NCBI GenBank assembly: GCA_009363875.1
Contig: CM018690.1
Span: 9,536,788-9,600,787 of the forward strand
Reading direction: 5' to 3'
From: Mikania micrantha
Lineage: Eukaryota; Streptophyta; Magnoliopsida; Asterales; Asteraceae
Length of the DNA stretch: 64,000 bases
The notes under the pieces are model-generated. The model had not been told where the DNA came from. It saw only the letters and a program-made list of their open reading frames with translations, and did not search any database. The translations under genes were made by a program, and so were the position numbers. Shown here piece by piece: positions 43,490 to 53,800 of this stretch; the first letter of the stretch is position 1, and each line of letters opens with the position of its first letter.

Positions 43490-44352
43490 CGCGATAGTCG
43501 ATTCACGTCGCACTTCTGGAAGTCCTTGCATAAGGCATTGGGCACGAGATTGGACATGAGTACCCTAACCACTCGTAGACCGATGGACAGAGCGAGCGAA
43601 CTATACAAACACTGGAAGACATGCTTCATGCATGTGTTATTGATTTTGCCAGTAGCTGGGAAACTCATCTACCGTTGGTTGAGTTCTCATACAACAACTA
43701 CCACACTAGCATACAACCTGCACCATTCGAGGCACTTTGCGAACGTAAGTGTCGATCACCTATCTGCTGGGCGGAAGTTGGAGAAAGCCAACTGACTGGC
43801 CCCGAGCTTGTGCACGAGACGACAGAGAAAATCGTGCAGATACGCAAACGAATGGCAGCAGCTCGAGACAGACCGAAAAGCTATGCCGACAAACGCCGCA
43901 AACTGCTGGAATTCCAGGTGGGGGACATAGTGTTACTAAAGGTCTCGCCCTGGAAGGGAGTCATTCGGTTTGGCAAGCGAGGTAAGCTGAACCCTCGCTA
44001 CATCGGACCTTTTGAGATCACCAAACAATTAGGACCCGTGGCCTACGAGCTAAACCTGCTGAATGAACTGAGCAGCGTACACAACGTATTCCACATCCCA
44101 AACCTCAAGAAGTGTTTTTCTGATGAAACACTTGTTATTCCTCTTGAGGAAATACAGATCGACGAACAATTAAACTTCGTTGAGGAACCGGTGGAGATTA
44201 TGGACCGGGGAATCAAGAAGCTTAAACGTAGCAAAATACCGATTGTAAAAGTGCGATGGAATTCGCGACGCGGACCAGAATTCACGTGGGAGCGTGAAGA
44301 CCAGATGAAACAGAAATACCCACACCTGTTCACGGAACAGACAAACAACTAG
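43490..44352 (+). pseudogene. G1 integrase C-terminal part and chromodomain-like tail
   Basis: After the frameshift SDRDSRFTSHFWKSLHKALG and TRLDMST are readable near 43490-43565. From 43621 one frame reads through LRACVIDFASSWETHLPLVE, FSYNNYHTSIQPAPFEALCE, KRRKLLEFQVGDIVLLKVSP, LNPRYIGPFEI, VHNVFHIPNLKKC and ends with EEPVEIMDRGIKKLKRSKIP, IVKVRWNSRRGPEFTWERED, QMKQKYPHLF. The last block is the chromodomain-like module. Stop at 44350-44352. Confidence 0.93.
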
Positions 44353-44388
44353 CAATGCAAGCTGAATTTCGGGACGAAATTCTTTCTA

Positions 44389-44400
44389 ACAAGGGGATGA
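44389..44400 (+). other. G1 polypurine tract
   Basis: ACAAGGGGATGA directly precedes the LTR start TGTGACACCCCG. Upstream TTTCGGGACGAAATTCTTTC is shared with the G2 PPT region. Confidence 0.88.
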
Positions 44401-45359
44401 TGTGACACCCCGTAAATTCCAGGTCAGCTTCTATTTTATTTAAATGAATTTTGTACACGTGGCACTAGAATTAGTTTAATTTAGTGTGACACGTGGCATG
44501 ACGGTATGAACACTGACACAAACACGATAATTTGGTGAATTATCGCAACACGCACACACGTGTCTAAGAAAACACGAACGTTGGTGAACGTTTAGCACAT
44601 CGTGTAACAAAACACTCGAAACCTCACGTAACGCTCAAACATTGAGCTTGGTAGTTCAAACGAGGCCGAAAGATAGTTCGTAAGCGTGAAAACGAAGACG
44701 AACGGATCAAACCATTGAAATTGGGCCTATTGGGCTCTTCAGGGACTCATCGCGGTACACGATGGCCCACAAGGAATTCCTATAGCGGTACGCGAAGGAT
44801 CTCGGGAGAATTTGAATCCCGAAATCCATCGCGGTACGCAGAAGGAATCTGGGAGCCTCCTGGCGGTACGCGACGCGGCCCAGACGCCAAATCTTTATAA
44901 AACCAAGAAGATTATGGCTACTCTACCCCCCACAATCATTTTGTTCGACCTTGCACGCCAGAATCCGACTCTATCCTCTCTATCCACCTCTGATACACCC
45001 AAGAACATTCATAGGAAGCCATTGGAGGGGAGCTTAAAGCTCAAGAACCTTGAAGGAAGCTTCCTAGGCCACCATCCATCATCACCACCTTGCTATCGAA
45101 GAATCTTGTTGGTCAGAAGCTTCAGGAGCTGTTGAACTCATCCTCTCGACCGTTTGGGCCACTTACATCACACTTACACTCACATGCAATGGGTAAAACC
45201 CACATGCAAGCACTATGGCACCACATGCATGAATTTCATGTGATATTGATCTGGGCTTGATATGTTCACAACTGATTTTAATGATCTCTAATTTTGTTTT
45301 GATGTCATTCTAATTCTAACTTGGACTGACACAATAAGTGGGAATTTGGGGGTGTGACA
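44401..45359 (+). repeat. G1 3' LTR, internally deleted
   Basis: It begins TGTGACACCCCGTAAATTCC and ends GGGGGTGTGACA. It is 959 bp because about 1.27 kb of the 5' LTR (36430-37700) is missing; the junction has the filler TCATTCTAATTCTAAC (45305-45320). The remaining parts are very similar to the 5' LTR. It keeps the TATA box (44896-44902) and the palindromic words. Confidence 0.9.
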
Positions 45360-45899
45360 TCTTATCAAGGCTGAAGCCACAACCTTATTAACTGCTGTCA
45401 GTGTTGTAAAGAGTGATGGATCATTTATCAGAACTAGAAATTTAGTGGAACTAGTAGATATATTCCCGAACTTAGGAATTTTTTTGTTTGAGTCATTGTG
45501 TTATTTCACCCGCTGACTCGTTGAGTGGGCCATAGGGCCTATTTCATCCCATGACTTGTTCTAGTGAATCATAGGGCATATTTCATCCCCTAACTTGTTT
45601 AGTGAGTTACAGAGCCTATTTCATCCCTTGACTTGTTTTAGTGAGTCACAGACCTATTTCATCCCTTGACTTATTTTAGTGAGTCACAGAGCCTATTTCA
45701 TCCCTTGACTTGTTTTTGTGAATCATAGGACCTATTTCGTCCCTCTAGTAATCCAGTGATCTCTCCAGTTGCCTCTCGCATGTTGTGAATCTCCTGATTC
45801 ATACGTGCAACAAAGGCTGCAAATGCTTGCTCTGGTTGGTATCTCAGAGTAGGTAATGTCCAACTGCTAGTGACCGTGCTAAAGTAGGTAATATCCAAC
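45360..45899 (-). repeat. G2 leader with a 38-39-bp tandem repeat
   Basis: Six units beginning ATTTCATCCC at 45541, 45580, 45618, 45656, 45695 and 45734 give a 38-39-bp periodicity. Each unit continues with TGACTTGTTTTAGTGAGTCA. A 17-base phrase GTAGGTAATRTCCAACTG is repeated at 45850 and 45885, next to the LTR. A minus frame at 45898-45698 reads YQPEQAFAAFVARMNQEIHN, similar in character to the coiled region of G1 (38324-38629), so it may be the start of G2 gag. The expected primer-binding site at the LTR edge is not recognisable. Confidence 0.72.
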
Positions 45900-48880
45900 T
45901 GTCACACCCTCAATTTCCCACTAACAGAATCATACCGTTTGAGGCGTGACAAACCAGGATCTCAGGCATTAATCATAGCAAAAGACCTCTATATGCTTTT
46001 CAAACATAATTAAGTCTCATTTCATAAAATCAAAGTTTAACGTTGCGGAAGCGTTTGAAAACCAAAACAACATAACAATTGTAAATTACAATGCCCAAAT
46101 GTTTAATTTCAACGATTAAATAAAAACTGATGCATGAGACACATTATCCTAGTCCCTGCTTGCTTGTGCTCCTGTTTTAGTGTACTTAGAAAACACGCAA
46201 ATAAAGTCAACACAAAGGTTGGTGCATACACAGGTTTGTATATATAATCACAAATGTTTGAACAAGTAGTTGAAATGTAATGTTTGTAGATAACATAATC
46301 ACACATTTCATAGTCATGATAGCTCGTCATTTTACTATTTACTTAAGCGGTCGACACCGAAGCTGACTGTTTGTCGTTTGGTTGCCTTTCCACTATTGTC
46401 TAATACAAACAATAGTAATGTTTGAATTGGCTAGTTAAACACCTGCGTAGACCTACAATTTACCAAGTGAGGCTTGTCAAACCCAATAGATCTATATTCA
46501 ACTACCACGCTTTGCACTACGGCAAACTAATCGGTTTGAAATGTAAGGAATTTTAGTGTTATGTTTGCTCTTATAGTAAACAGCTAACTCATGCAAGTGT
46601 ATGTATCTAAAAGCATTTGTTTGCACATGTTTTCTCCCCTAAAACAGAAGAAGTAAAAAGGGGCCATGTACGCACCGAGAATGAGAATCGAATGATGAAA
46701 TACACATGCAATCGCGTAGACAACCTTCTACGAAGAATTTGTGTTATTATAATAATGTTGCGTTATTTGCAATGTCAAATCGTGCTTGTAATCACATATG
46801 TGTCAACACAAGTATGTTAGATTGTTCAAAATGTACATACAAAAGTATGTACAACCTCGAGTTTGTTTGTTCATATTGTATAAGTATATACGATTTAATT
46901 TAAACACGTGTAATTATACGCGATCGTGTTTTTGGTCAAAATATAGATTTTATTGTTTCATTAGGTTCGGAATTCAATTCAGGTTTCAACACAACTGGAA
47001 CGGATCGAAACGGATTTAAAATGAACAAGTTATGACAAAAATACTAAAAATGATTTTAATTTCAAAAACCGGCAGAGGCGTGGCTCGAACCCACGACCTC
47101 CCCCTCACACACACATACTCTAACAGTTCTTCCCACTAAGATATTGCAATAGAATTTCATCCTTATAGATTTAATTTGATTAATCATTATTTCAAAGCCC
47201 CAATTCGTGATCTGTATAGTTTCGAACATGGTTATACAATCCCATGATTCAAACTTCTTGAATTCTTTTAAATTAGACTGTAAATCCATGGGGTTTTCAT
47301 CTAATAGGGATTTTCGAAACTATCAGTAATGTTTAATTTGATTTTTAATCTCGTTTGAATCAAAACCCCCAAAACGTTTTTGTTCAAGAACCCTATAACT
47401 TGGCATCGTAGAATTCGTTGTTTTTTGGTAATATTAACATGGGGCTTTAGTTTAGGAAGGTATTGCGAAACTATTGGTACAAATTAATTTTGTTTTCGAG
47501 TTCATTTGGTTAGCAACCCCCAATTCGGTTCATAGGATGAACCCTAGACCTTAATCTTTATCAAATCGATGTTGTTACACGAAATTAAGTTAGGGCATTT
47601 CTTAATCGAGACTTTTAGGTTGTGTAGGAGTGAATTGTTACCTGATTTGCTGTTGGATTGATGAGTTCGACTATATACTTGAGTTTCGGCCTACTCTCGG
47701 TACAATTCTTCTTCCAGAGGATTCTTGCTTCGAATTGGTGTATGCAACAAGTTCTAAATGTGCCGACTAAAGGTTTTTAAAGTTCAATATGATCGATTAA
47801 AGTCGAATTAAATGAGTTTAATAATGACTAGTGACGGTTTCGACTTTTTAGTTACAATTTGGTTTAATTCATTTGTAATGATCACCATAATCATTGTATT
47901 AATGATAGGAATCATCAATACAATAGTTATTGATGATTTAATTCGTTTATAACCGTATGTTGATGTGTAATTTCGGTTTCAATTGATGATAAGCTCGAAT
48001 TTTGACTTGTAAAAGTCAAAATTGGACATTTCAATGTATTACAAGCTCAATCCTTGTAGTTTAAATGTTTTGGGACTGATTTTTGTTTACTTTTAGTCCC
48101 TCTAGTTCGGTATTGTGTGATGTCGTGTCATTTTTGTTAACTTTTGGTTAACAGAGTTAATCCAGGAATGCCAGATTATCACATCATCCCCTTGTTGAAG
48201 GAATTTTCGTTCCGAAAATTGTTAAATGTTAGGAGTAGTTAGAATATTACTTATGAGTTTAAAATGTACATGTTAGTGTGATATTTGATCATTCTGTGTA
48301 CTTGTGTGTACTCACACACAATGTTCAATGTTTTCAACATCACAGCTAAGTATAATTGTTTTAAGTTCAATGTTTGCAACATCACACCTAAGCCTGATCA
48401 TTCTTAGTTCAATGTTTGGCGACATCACCCCTAGGTGTGATCGTTCCTTGTAACTGTTTGCATGCACACCAGTTAGTGCACCTAACTGTGAACGTTCATG
48501 TTTAATCATACCGTATTATGTAACCCTGCACATAACAAAATGTTTGCAATTGTTTAAACTATGTAGCCTCAGACATAGCAAAATGCTTGGATTTAGTCGA
48601 CAAAATAGAAATTTCCAAAATTCATACGTACCTGTAAATTCACGATTACATGAGCCCATGTATTCGTCAATTTACCTTACACAATGATTCTGGTTCATTC
48701 TATTTGTAGTACTACCATTGTTTAACTTATCATGTCTGTACTACAATGAAATGTAGCACATCAAATGTGATGTTTGCATTTTATAATGTTTTTGTTTAGC
48801 ACAATTGTTTGTAATAATACCAAATGTATAAAATGTTTGTGCTTATAATTTAAAATCTGAAAGTGTTGGAGTGTGAGGTA
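45900..48880 (-). repeat. G2 5' LTR (composite)
   Basis: In plus reading it starts TGTCACACCCTCAATTTCC and ends GTGTTGGAGTGTGAGGTA. It aligns with the left LTR over its whole length. It holds the uninterrupted versions of two insertion sites (AACTA at 46500-46504; CTTATGAG at 48250-48257). At 48178-48200 an internal junction ATCACA|TCATCCCCTTG with downstream TTTTCGTTCCGAAAA resembles a polypurine tract plus LTR start. So the LTR contains two LTR-like units: 2284 bp (45900-48183) and about 700 bp (48184-48880). The outer end lacks the final TCACA of the left copy. Confidence 0.78.
47065..47165 (-). repeat. tRNA-like (SINE-type) pol III box pair in the G2 LTR
   Basis: On the minus strand TTAGTGGGAAGAACTGTTAG (A-box-like) is followed by GGTCGTGGGTTCGAGCCACG, which carries a B box (GGTTCGAGCC). 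The layout matches the head of a tRNA-derived SINE. No complete cloverleaf can be folded, and the flanks show no TSD by eye, so it is not called a tRNA gene. Confidence 0.4.
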
Positions 48881-49206
48881 TACTCTAATTTTTTCAAAAG
48901 TCAAGAGCAAAAATGTTATAAATATCAAATAATAGGGAATAAAATAGTTAAAGTTAACACGTTATTATTATTGTCGATTGATGATTGATGGTGGGAGGAT
49001 ATACCTAGTCAAAAGAAGACTTGATTCTTGTATTGGCTGCCCGCTGCTGTCGAGTTAGCTGATTGACATGGTCAGCTAGCGAAGGTTCCACCCCCACACC
49101 CGGTTGACTTCAGATTCAATACCACACCTCAGATCTTCAAAATATCATCTAATAATCATCATCCCCACAACACCATCTCCTCCACAAATCTCAATCCCCC
49201 CCTCCG
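48881..49206 (+). promoter_or_regulatory. upstream region of the UPF0496 gene
   Basis: 326 bp separate the retroelement end from the start codon. The first 80 bases are AT-rich with TATAAATA-like TTATAAATATCAAATAATAG near 48918. TTGACATGGTCAGCT near 49063 contains a TTGAC W-box core. The last 100 bases are C-rich and contain AACACCATCTCC before CCCCTCCG ATG. No distinct TATA box at usual distance could be fixed. Confidence 0.35.
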
Positions 49207-50343
49207 ATGGGTTGTGTATGCAGCACAGATTCCGTCAATCATCAATCGTCGTCCTCTTCTTCCGGCACTCCATCGATCTCAAAACTGCAACTCACCTCAG
49301 ATCTAACATCATACCAAGATGCTTGCCGGTCGGATCCTGATATCCAGTCCTTCGATTCGAACCTTCAATACCGAACCAGTCGGGTCATCAATTCTCTCGC
49401 CGTCGGCGTCGAGGTCCGCTCACTTTCCCTTGACTCTCTCCGGGAAGTCACCGGAGGTCTGCTCGATATGAATCAAGAGGTAGTTAATATTTTAATCGAA
49501 TCTAAAGAAGACATTTGGAACAACGATGAATTGTTCTCGTTAGTTAAAGATTTCTTCGATCTTAGTCTTCTAACCTTAGATTTCTGCACTTCACTCGAAG
49601 ATTGCTTGAAAAATGCTCGCCATAGCTTATCGTTTCTGAATATCGCCATCAGTCAATTCGATGGGGACAACGATTTTTTGAAAACCCTTGAACAATTCAA
49701 GAAATTTGAGGCGTTAGAAGGTCCGTTTTCTGAAGAATTCTTTGTATTGTTTCAATCTGTTTACAAACAGCAAGTTTCTATGTTAAAGAAGCTGCAGATC
49801 CAAAGGGGGAAAGTGGATAAGAAGTTGAAATCAGCTAAAGCATGGAAACGGTTGACTAATGTGATATTTGTGATCACTTTCAGCACTGTGTTGATCTGCT
49901 CGGTGGTTGCTGCTGCGGTGGCTGCACCACCGCTGGTGACGGCACTTGCGGCAGCTGCTGCAGTGCCGCTAGGGTCAATGGGGAAGTGGGTCAACTCACT
50001 GTGGAAGAAATATGAGACAGAATTGAAAGGGCAAAGGGAGATGATCAATTCAATGCGAATGGGGAATCACATTGTGATTAAAGATTTGGATAACATCAAG
50101 GTTTTGGTTGATAAACTGGGGATTGAGATGGAGGGTTTGGTGCAAAATGCTCAATTTGCAATCAAGGAAGAGGAAGAAGAGGCTGTGGCTATGGCAGTGG
50201 ATGAAATGAAGAAAAGTGTGAATGATTTTGCAAAAACTATTGATGAATTGAGTGATCACTCAGATAAATGTTGTAGGGATGTAAGACGAGCAAGAACAGT
50301 GATTGTGCAGAAGATCACTAGACCTCCTAGTGGATCAGTTTAG
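49207..50343 (+). CDS. UPF0496 (DUF677) membrane protein, 378 residues
   Basis: This is the only gene in the window that looks functional: one exon, no stops, normal length for the family. The N-terminus MGCVCSTDS fits N-myristoylation at Gly2 and palmitoylation at Cys3/Cys5, so it may be anchored to a membrane. The body is largely helical: DPDIQSFDSNLQYRTSRVIN, VEVRSLSLDSLREVTGGLLD, MNQEVVNILIESKEDIWNND, and FDLSLLTLDFCTSLEDCLKN. Residues about 217-260 form a hydrophobic pair of helices (FVITFSTVLICSVVAAAVAA, PPLVTALAAAAAVPLGSMGK), then WVNSLWKKYE, a long coiled helix and the C-terminal DVRRARTVIVQKI. This order matches the UPF0496 family of plants (e.g. Arabidopsis At4g34320), whose molecular function is not established. 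The start at 49207 is preferred over an earlier out-of-frame ATG at 49104 because of the conserved MG start and the whole-length match. Confidence 0.94.
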   Translation: MGCVCSTDSVNHQSSSSSSGTPSISKLQLTSDLTSYQDACRSDPDIQSFDSNLQYRTSRVINSLAVGVEVRSLSLDSLREVTGGLLDMNQEVVNILIESKEDIWNNDELFSLVKDFFDLSLLTLDFCTSLEDCLKNARHSLSFLNIAISQFDGDNDFLKTLEQFKKFEALEGPFSEEFFVLFQSVYKQQVSMLKKLQIQRGKVDKKLKSAKAWKRLTNVIFVITFSTVLICSVVAAAVAAPPLVTALAAAAAVPLGSMGKWVNSLWKKYETELKGQREMINSMRMGNHIVIKDLDNIKVLVDKLGIEMEGLVQNAQFAIKEEEEEAVAMAVDEMKKSVNDFAKTIDELSDHSDKCCRDVRRARTVIVQKITRPPSGSV

Positions 50344-50380
50344 CTGTCGTAGCAAACAAGTGTTCCATTTTGAACCTTGA

Positions 50381-50529
50381 TACTAATGTAATCTTAAAAT
50401 GATGCATCTAATATGTATACTAGTGTAATCTGAAAACAATGCATCTAAGATGTATACTAGTGTAATCTGAAAAACAATGCATCTAAGATGTATACTTGTG
50501 TAATCTTAAAATGATGCATCTTAGATGTT
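50381..50529 (+). repeat. four 37-bp repeats behind the UPF0496 stop codon
   Basis: Units start at 50381, 50418, 50455 and 50493, each close to TACTAGTGTAATCTGAAAAC plus AATGCATCTAAGATGTA. They begin 38 bases after the stop codon and probably lie in the 3' UTR. Each has TGTAAT and a GCATCTAAGATG inverted pair. A TGTAA-type word is known as an element in plant and algal 3' processing signals, so an effect on 3' end choice is possible but not shown. Confidence 0.85.
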
Positions 50530-50822
50530 TGTTAAAATGCCATACATAATTTAATTTTTATGAGAATGTAGGGAGCAATACGACAGATTTATTATCTGGG
50601 TTTTTTATATTTGTATTATTCAAAATGAGACTCCATTCATATTTTGTCAATGGTTATATCAATTTACCTTTGGATGATGGGTTTACTTTGCAATAATGAA
50701 CGAGTCAATCATCAGCTATGTCTATGTATCACATGTGTGGGTGGTCTTTTATTATTTGTTTTACATGGGTGACCAACATTAAAATGCATTTGCTGCCCTT
50801 TGAAAAAAAAGTCATATCTATT
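50530..50822. other. intergenic DNA behind the gene
   Basis: Nothing coding is seen. The gene's polyadenylation signal may be ATACATAATTTAATTTTTATGAG around 50542, but no clear AATAAA is present. Confidence 0.4.
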
Positions 50823-50830
50823 TACTGTAG

Positions 50831-53800
50831 TGTAGAGATGGGCAAAAAAACAGGTTCAAGAACCGGACCCGAAAGTCAACCCGGAACCGGAACCGGTCCC
50901 AACCCGGTCCGTACAAGAACCGGTTAGTACCCGTTTGAAACCACCGGTTCCTAACCGGTTTCAGATTCAAAATCTTCAAGGGGTTCCAACCCGGTCCAAC
51001 CAAAACCAGTTCCAACTGTTGGATCCAAAAATTCGAGTTCTAGCCGTTAATAGAGCCGTTTGGAGCCATTTCTAGCCCTTTTTTTTTTATGTTTTTTGGT
51101 CCAAAACTTCGTATAAATTGATGTGACTTGATTTAGTTTGATTCCACACTTGAAAACGAACATTCTAAGCCAAAAACGCTCTCGTTTCGTATACCCGATT
51201 GCTTTACTCTCTTTGTTTCGCGATACATTTTTATTACACTCGTATTTTGTACAAGTATAATCTTATTAACGCAATGGCTCAGTCTACATCTTCTGTCGGT
51301 CAAGGTTCTAACGTCGAAGTTACAGTTGTTTGTGTTCGTACGCATAGTAGGAACATGAAAATATGTGTAACTGGGATTTAGTTGAGATGAATAATGGGTC
51401 TCAAAAGGCTCGTTGCAACTATTGTGGTATGCTTCTTGCAAAAGAATCAAACACAAGTTTGAAGAAACATATTACCAAACGTAGATGAGGTTCGTGATTC
51501 AAGAGGCGTTGCCGTTTGGACATTTCGACAACCCTCGTTTAACAAACATGATTCGAGACACGCTTCAGCCTCGTTATAATCATGTAAGTCGAAGGACACT
51601 AAGGCGTCATTGTTTAAAAATGTGGAACAACGCAAAAAGAGATTTGATCTTATTTTTTGAAAAACTAAACACTGGTGTAAACTTAACTACAAACGTTTGG
51701 TCTACACCACATGGTTTACCGGAATCGTATATTTGCGTCACCGTCCATTGGGTAGATCCTAGTTCGTGGCAAATGATGAAACGTACGATTGCTTTTGAAC
51801 TTTTCCCGTATCCACATACGGCTGAATATTTGTTTAAACTGTTAGATTTTGTAATAACACAATTTAATTTGGAAAAGAAACTATTTTCAATAGTATTTGA
51901 TAATGCTTCAAACAACATCGCTGCAGTGGAAAAATTAAAATTAAAATACACACCATTTTGCAACAGTATATTTTTTTCCACAGTCGATGTGTAGCACATA
52001 TTATTAACTTAGCGGTGCAAGACGGTCTTTCTTCACTAAATCTTGAAGCTTTCAAAATTGGTTTTAGAAATATGATACATGATGTTTTTAAAAAAAGTAG
52101 AAGAACATTTACCGAATACAAAATTTTTTGTAGAGATACGAACAGACCTTGTTATGATCCTATTTGGGATGTACCTACTCGGTGGAACTCAACTTATAAA
52201 ATGTTTGAAAGTGATTTAAAACAAAGAGCGACTTTACAAACATTTCATACGAGTCTTTATGAAGGTGGTTTCGCCGAACAATTTTCGAGCTTGGCCGCGC
52301 TTGGGAGAATATTCAAGATTTAACTGATTTTTTTGAAGCTTTTAAAACTGCCACTACAAAATTATGAGGGGTTTATTATCCTACTAGTCCATTGGTGTTA
52401 CCAAAATTGTATTTGATGACCTCAAATTTAAAAATTTTTGAAATGAAAAACCAAATGTTTGAAGAAATGGTAAAACCAATGAAAGTCAAATTAAAGAAAT
52501 ACTTTAAAGATTTACCACTCGTGTTTACTTGTACCGCTGCTTTAAACCCAATTTTGAATGTTACGGGGGTTGAATGTCTGATAGACGAAATAAATGATAA
52601 TTTGGATATCAATGAAGAAGATCCAAATTTTTCAAATGATGCAAAAAAAAAAGTTTTCAACATAGTTTACAAAGTATGCATGAATTTTATATAATTAAAT
52701 ATGGTCATAATATAAACATACGTACGAGCACGAGCGCATCAAGCTCAAGTAGTAAACCTCGTGATCTACTTCTTAGTTTATTTAATATCGTTCGTAATGA
52801 AACGACAAAACGACAAAGGGGTAACACTCCTTCAAGTGAGCTCGGAAGGTATAGTAGAACATATTTTGTGTCCACTTTTCAATCCGAGGATTATCACAAT
52901 TTAGATCTTTTGTCATGGTGGAAAGGAAAGGAATCCGATTATTCGATTCTAGCCAATATGGCACGTGATTTACTAACCATCCAAGCTTCTACGGTAGCTT
53001 CGGAATCTGAGTTTTCTCTTAGTGGTAGGGTACTATCTTTACGAAGAACAAGATTTACTCCGGAATCAGTAGATATGTGTATTTGCTTAAAGGATCACTT
53101 GGACGCGATTGATCGAATTCAAAACATAACAAACCTCGAAGATGAAATCGAACTTGAAACAAGGGTACACAAAGAGGAGGTGGAGGAATGATTATCTCCC
53201 GACATATCTGATGAAGAACTTGCACAAGAAGCTCGTACTAATAAACATATGCAAACGGAAACGAAAACGCAATAAAACGTATGTTCTTAAGTTATTGTAT
53301 TTGTATTTATCTTCTTAAGTTATGTATGTCTTTTTTTTTAAATAACTAAAAGAGAAATAAATGTGAAATATGTTATTTTTATTTTTATGTTATGTATGTA
53401 ATTTATTGTAAAATTATTAGAAATAATAATGAATTTTTTTTAATATTATTATTATTTTATTTATGTTCTTAAATCAAGTATTTTTTTTATTATTTATGTA
53501 TGTCTTTTTTTTAAATAATTAAAATAAAAATAACTGTATTTAAGTTATTTTTATTTTTAAGTTATGTATGTAATTTATTGTAAATTATTATAAATAATAA
53601 TGAAATTTTTTAATATTATTTTCTTTTTATTTATGTTCTTAAGAATTTTTTTATTTATGTATGCACATTCTTTTAAAAAATTAAAAAAAAATTTAAACTG
53701 GAACCGGTTGGAACCGGTAGGTGTACCGAGTTCTGGAACCGACCGGACCCTACCCGGTTCCACCGGTTATATATATGAAAAAATGAAACCGGTTCCAAAC

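Larger units (their letters stand above)
35483..45359 (+). mobile_element. G1: Tekay-like Ty3/gypsy retrotransposon
   Basis: LTRs lie at 35483-37738 and 44401-45359, flanked by near-identical 5-bp repeats TCCTA (35478-35482) and TCTTA (45360-45364). A tRNA-Met primer-binding site (37743-37755), gag, protease, RT, RNase H, integrase with chromodomain-like C-terminus, and polypurine tract (44389-44400) are in the expected order. Several stops, frameshifts and two insertions make it non-functional. It inserted into the leader of G2, which is of the same lineage but in the opposite orientation. Confidence 0.94.
3994..48880 (-). mobile_element. G2: Ty3/gypsy (Tekay-like chromovirus) retrotransposon, interrupted by nested insertions
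   Basis: This is the base layer of the nested stack. On the minus strand the order is 5' LTR (45900-48880), leader and gag start (45360-45899), then gag, protease, RT and RNase H (35482 down to 32003), integrase (to 31013), chromodomain-like C-terminus (14235-14040), polypurine tract (13993 onward) and 3' LTR (3994-13992). Removing the insertions (solo LTR, hAT, copia element, G1) leaves about 10 kb, a normal size for the lineage. The coding region has many stops. The outer flanks show no convincing TSD: the left flank ends CGAAC, and the right LTR appears to lack its last few bases. A recognisable primer-binding site next to the 5' LTR is also missing. Confidence 0.82.

Noticed and set aside
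45880..45905. Primer-binding site for G2 next to its 5' LTR
   Set aside because: The minus strand reads GTTGGATATTACC after the LTR end; this does not match TGGTATCAGAGC well enough.
47065..47165. tRNA gene on the minus strand
   Set aside because: Only A- and B-box-like words are present; acceptor and anticodon stems cannot be formed.
49104..49340. Upstream overlapping ORF (78 residues) at the UPF0496 gene
   Set aside because: Starts in the leader in another frame and has no recognisable content; it could act as an uORF overlapping the start, but there is no evidence for that.
49761..50048. Minus-strand ORF of 95 residues opposite the UPF0496 gene
   Set aside because: Antisense shadow of the Ala/Val-rich membrane segment; no independent signal.
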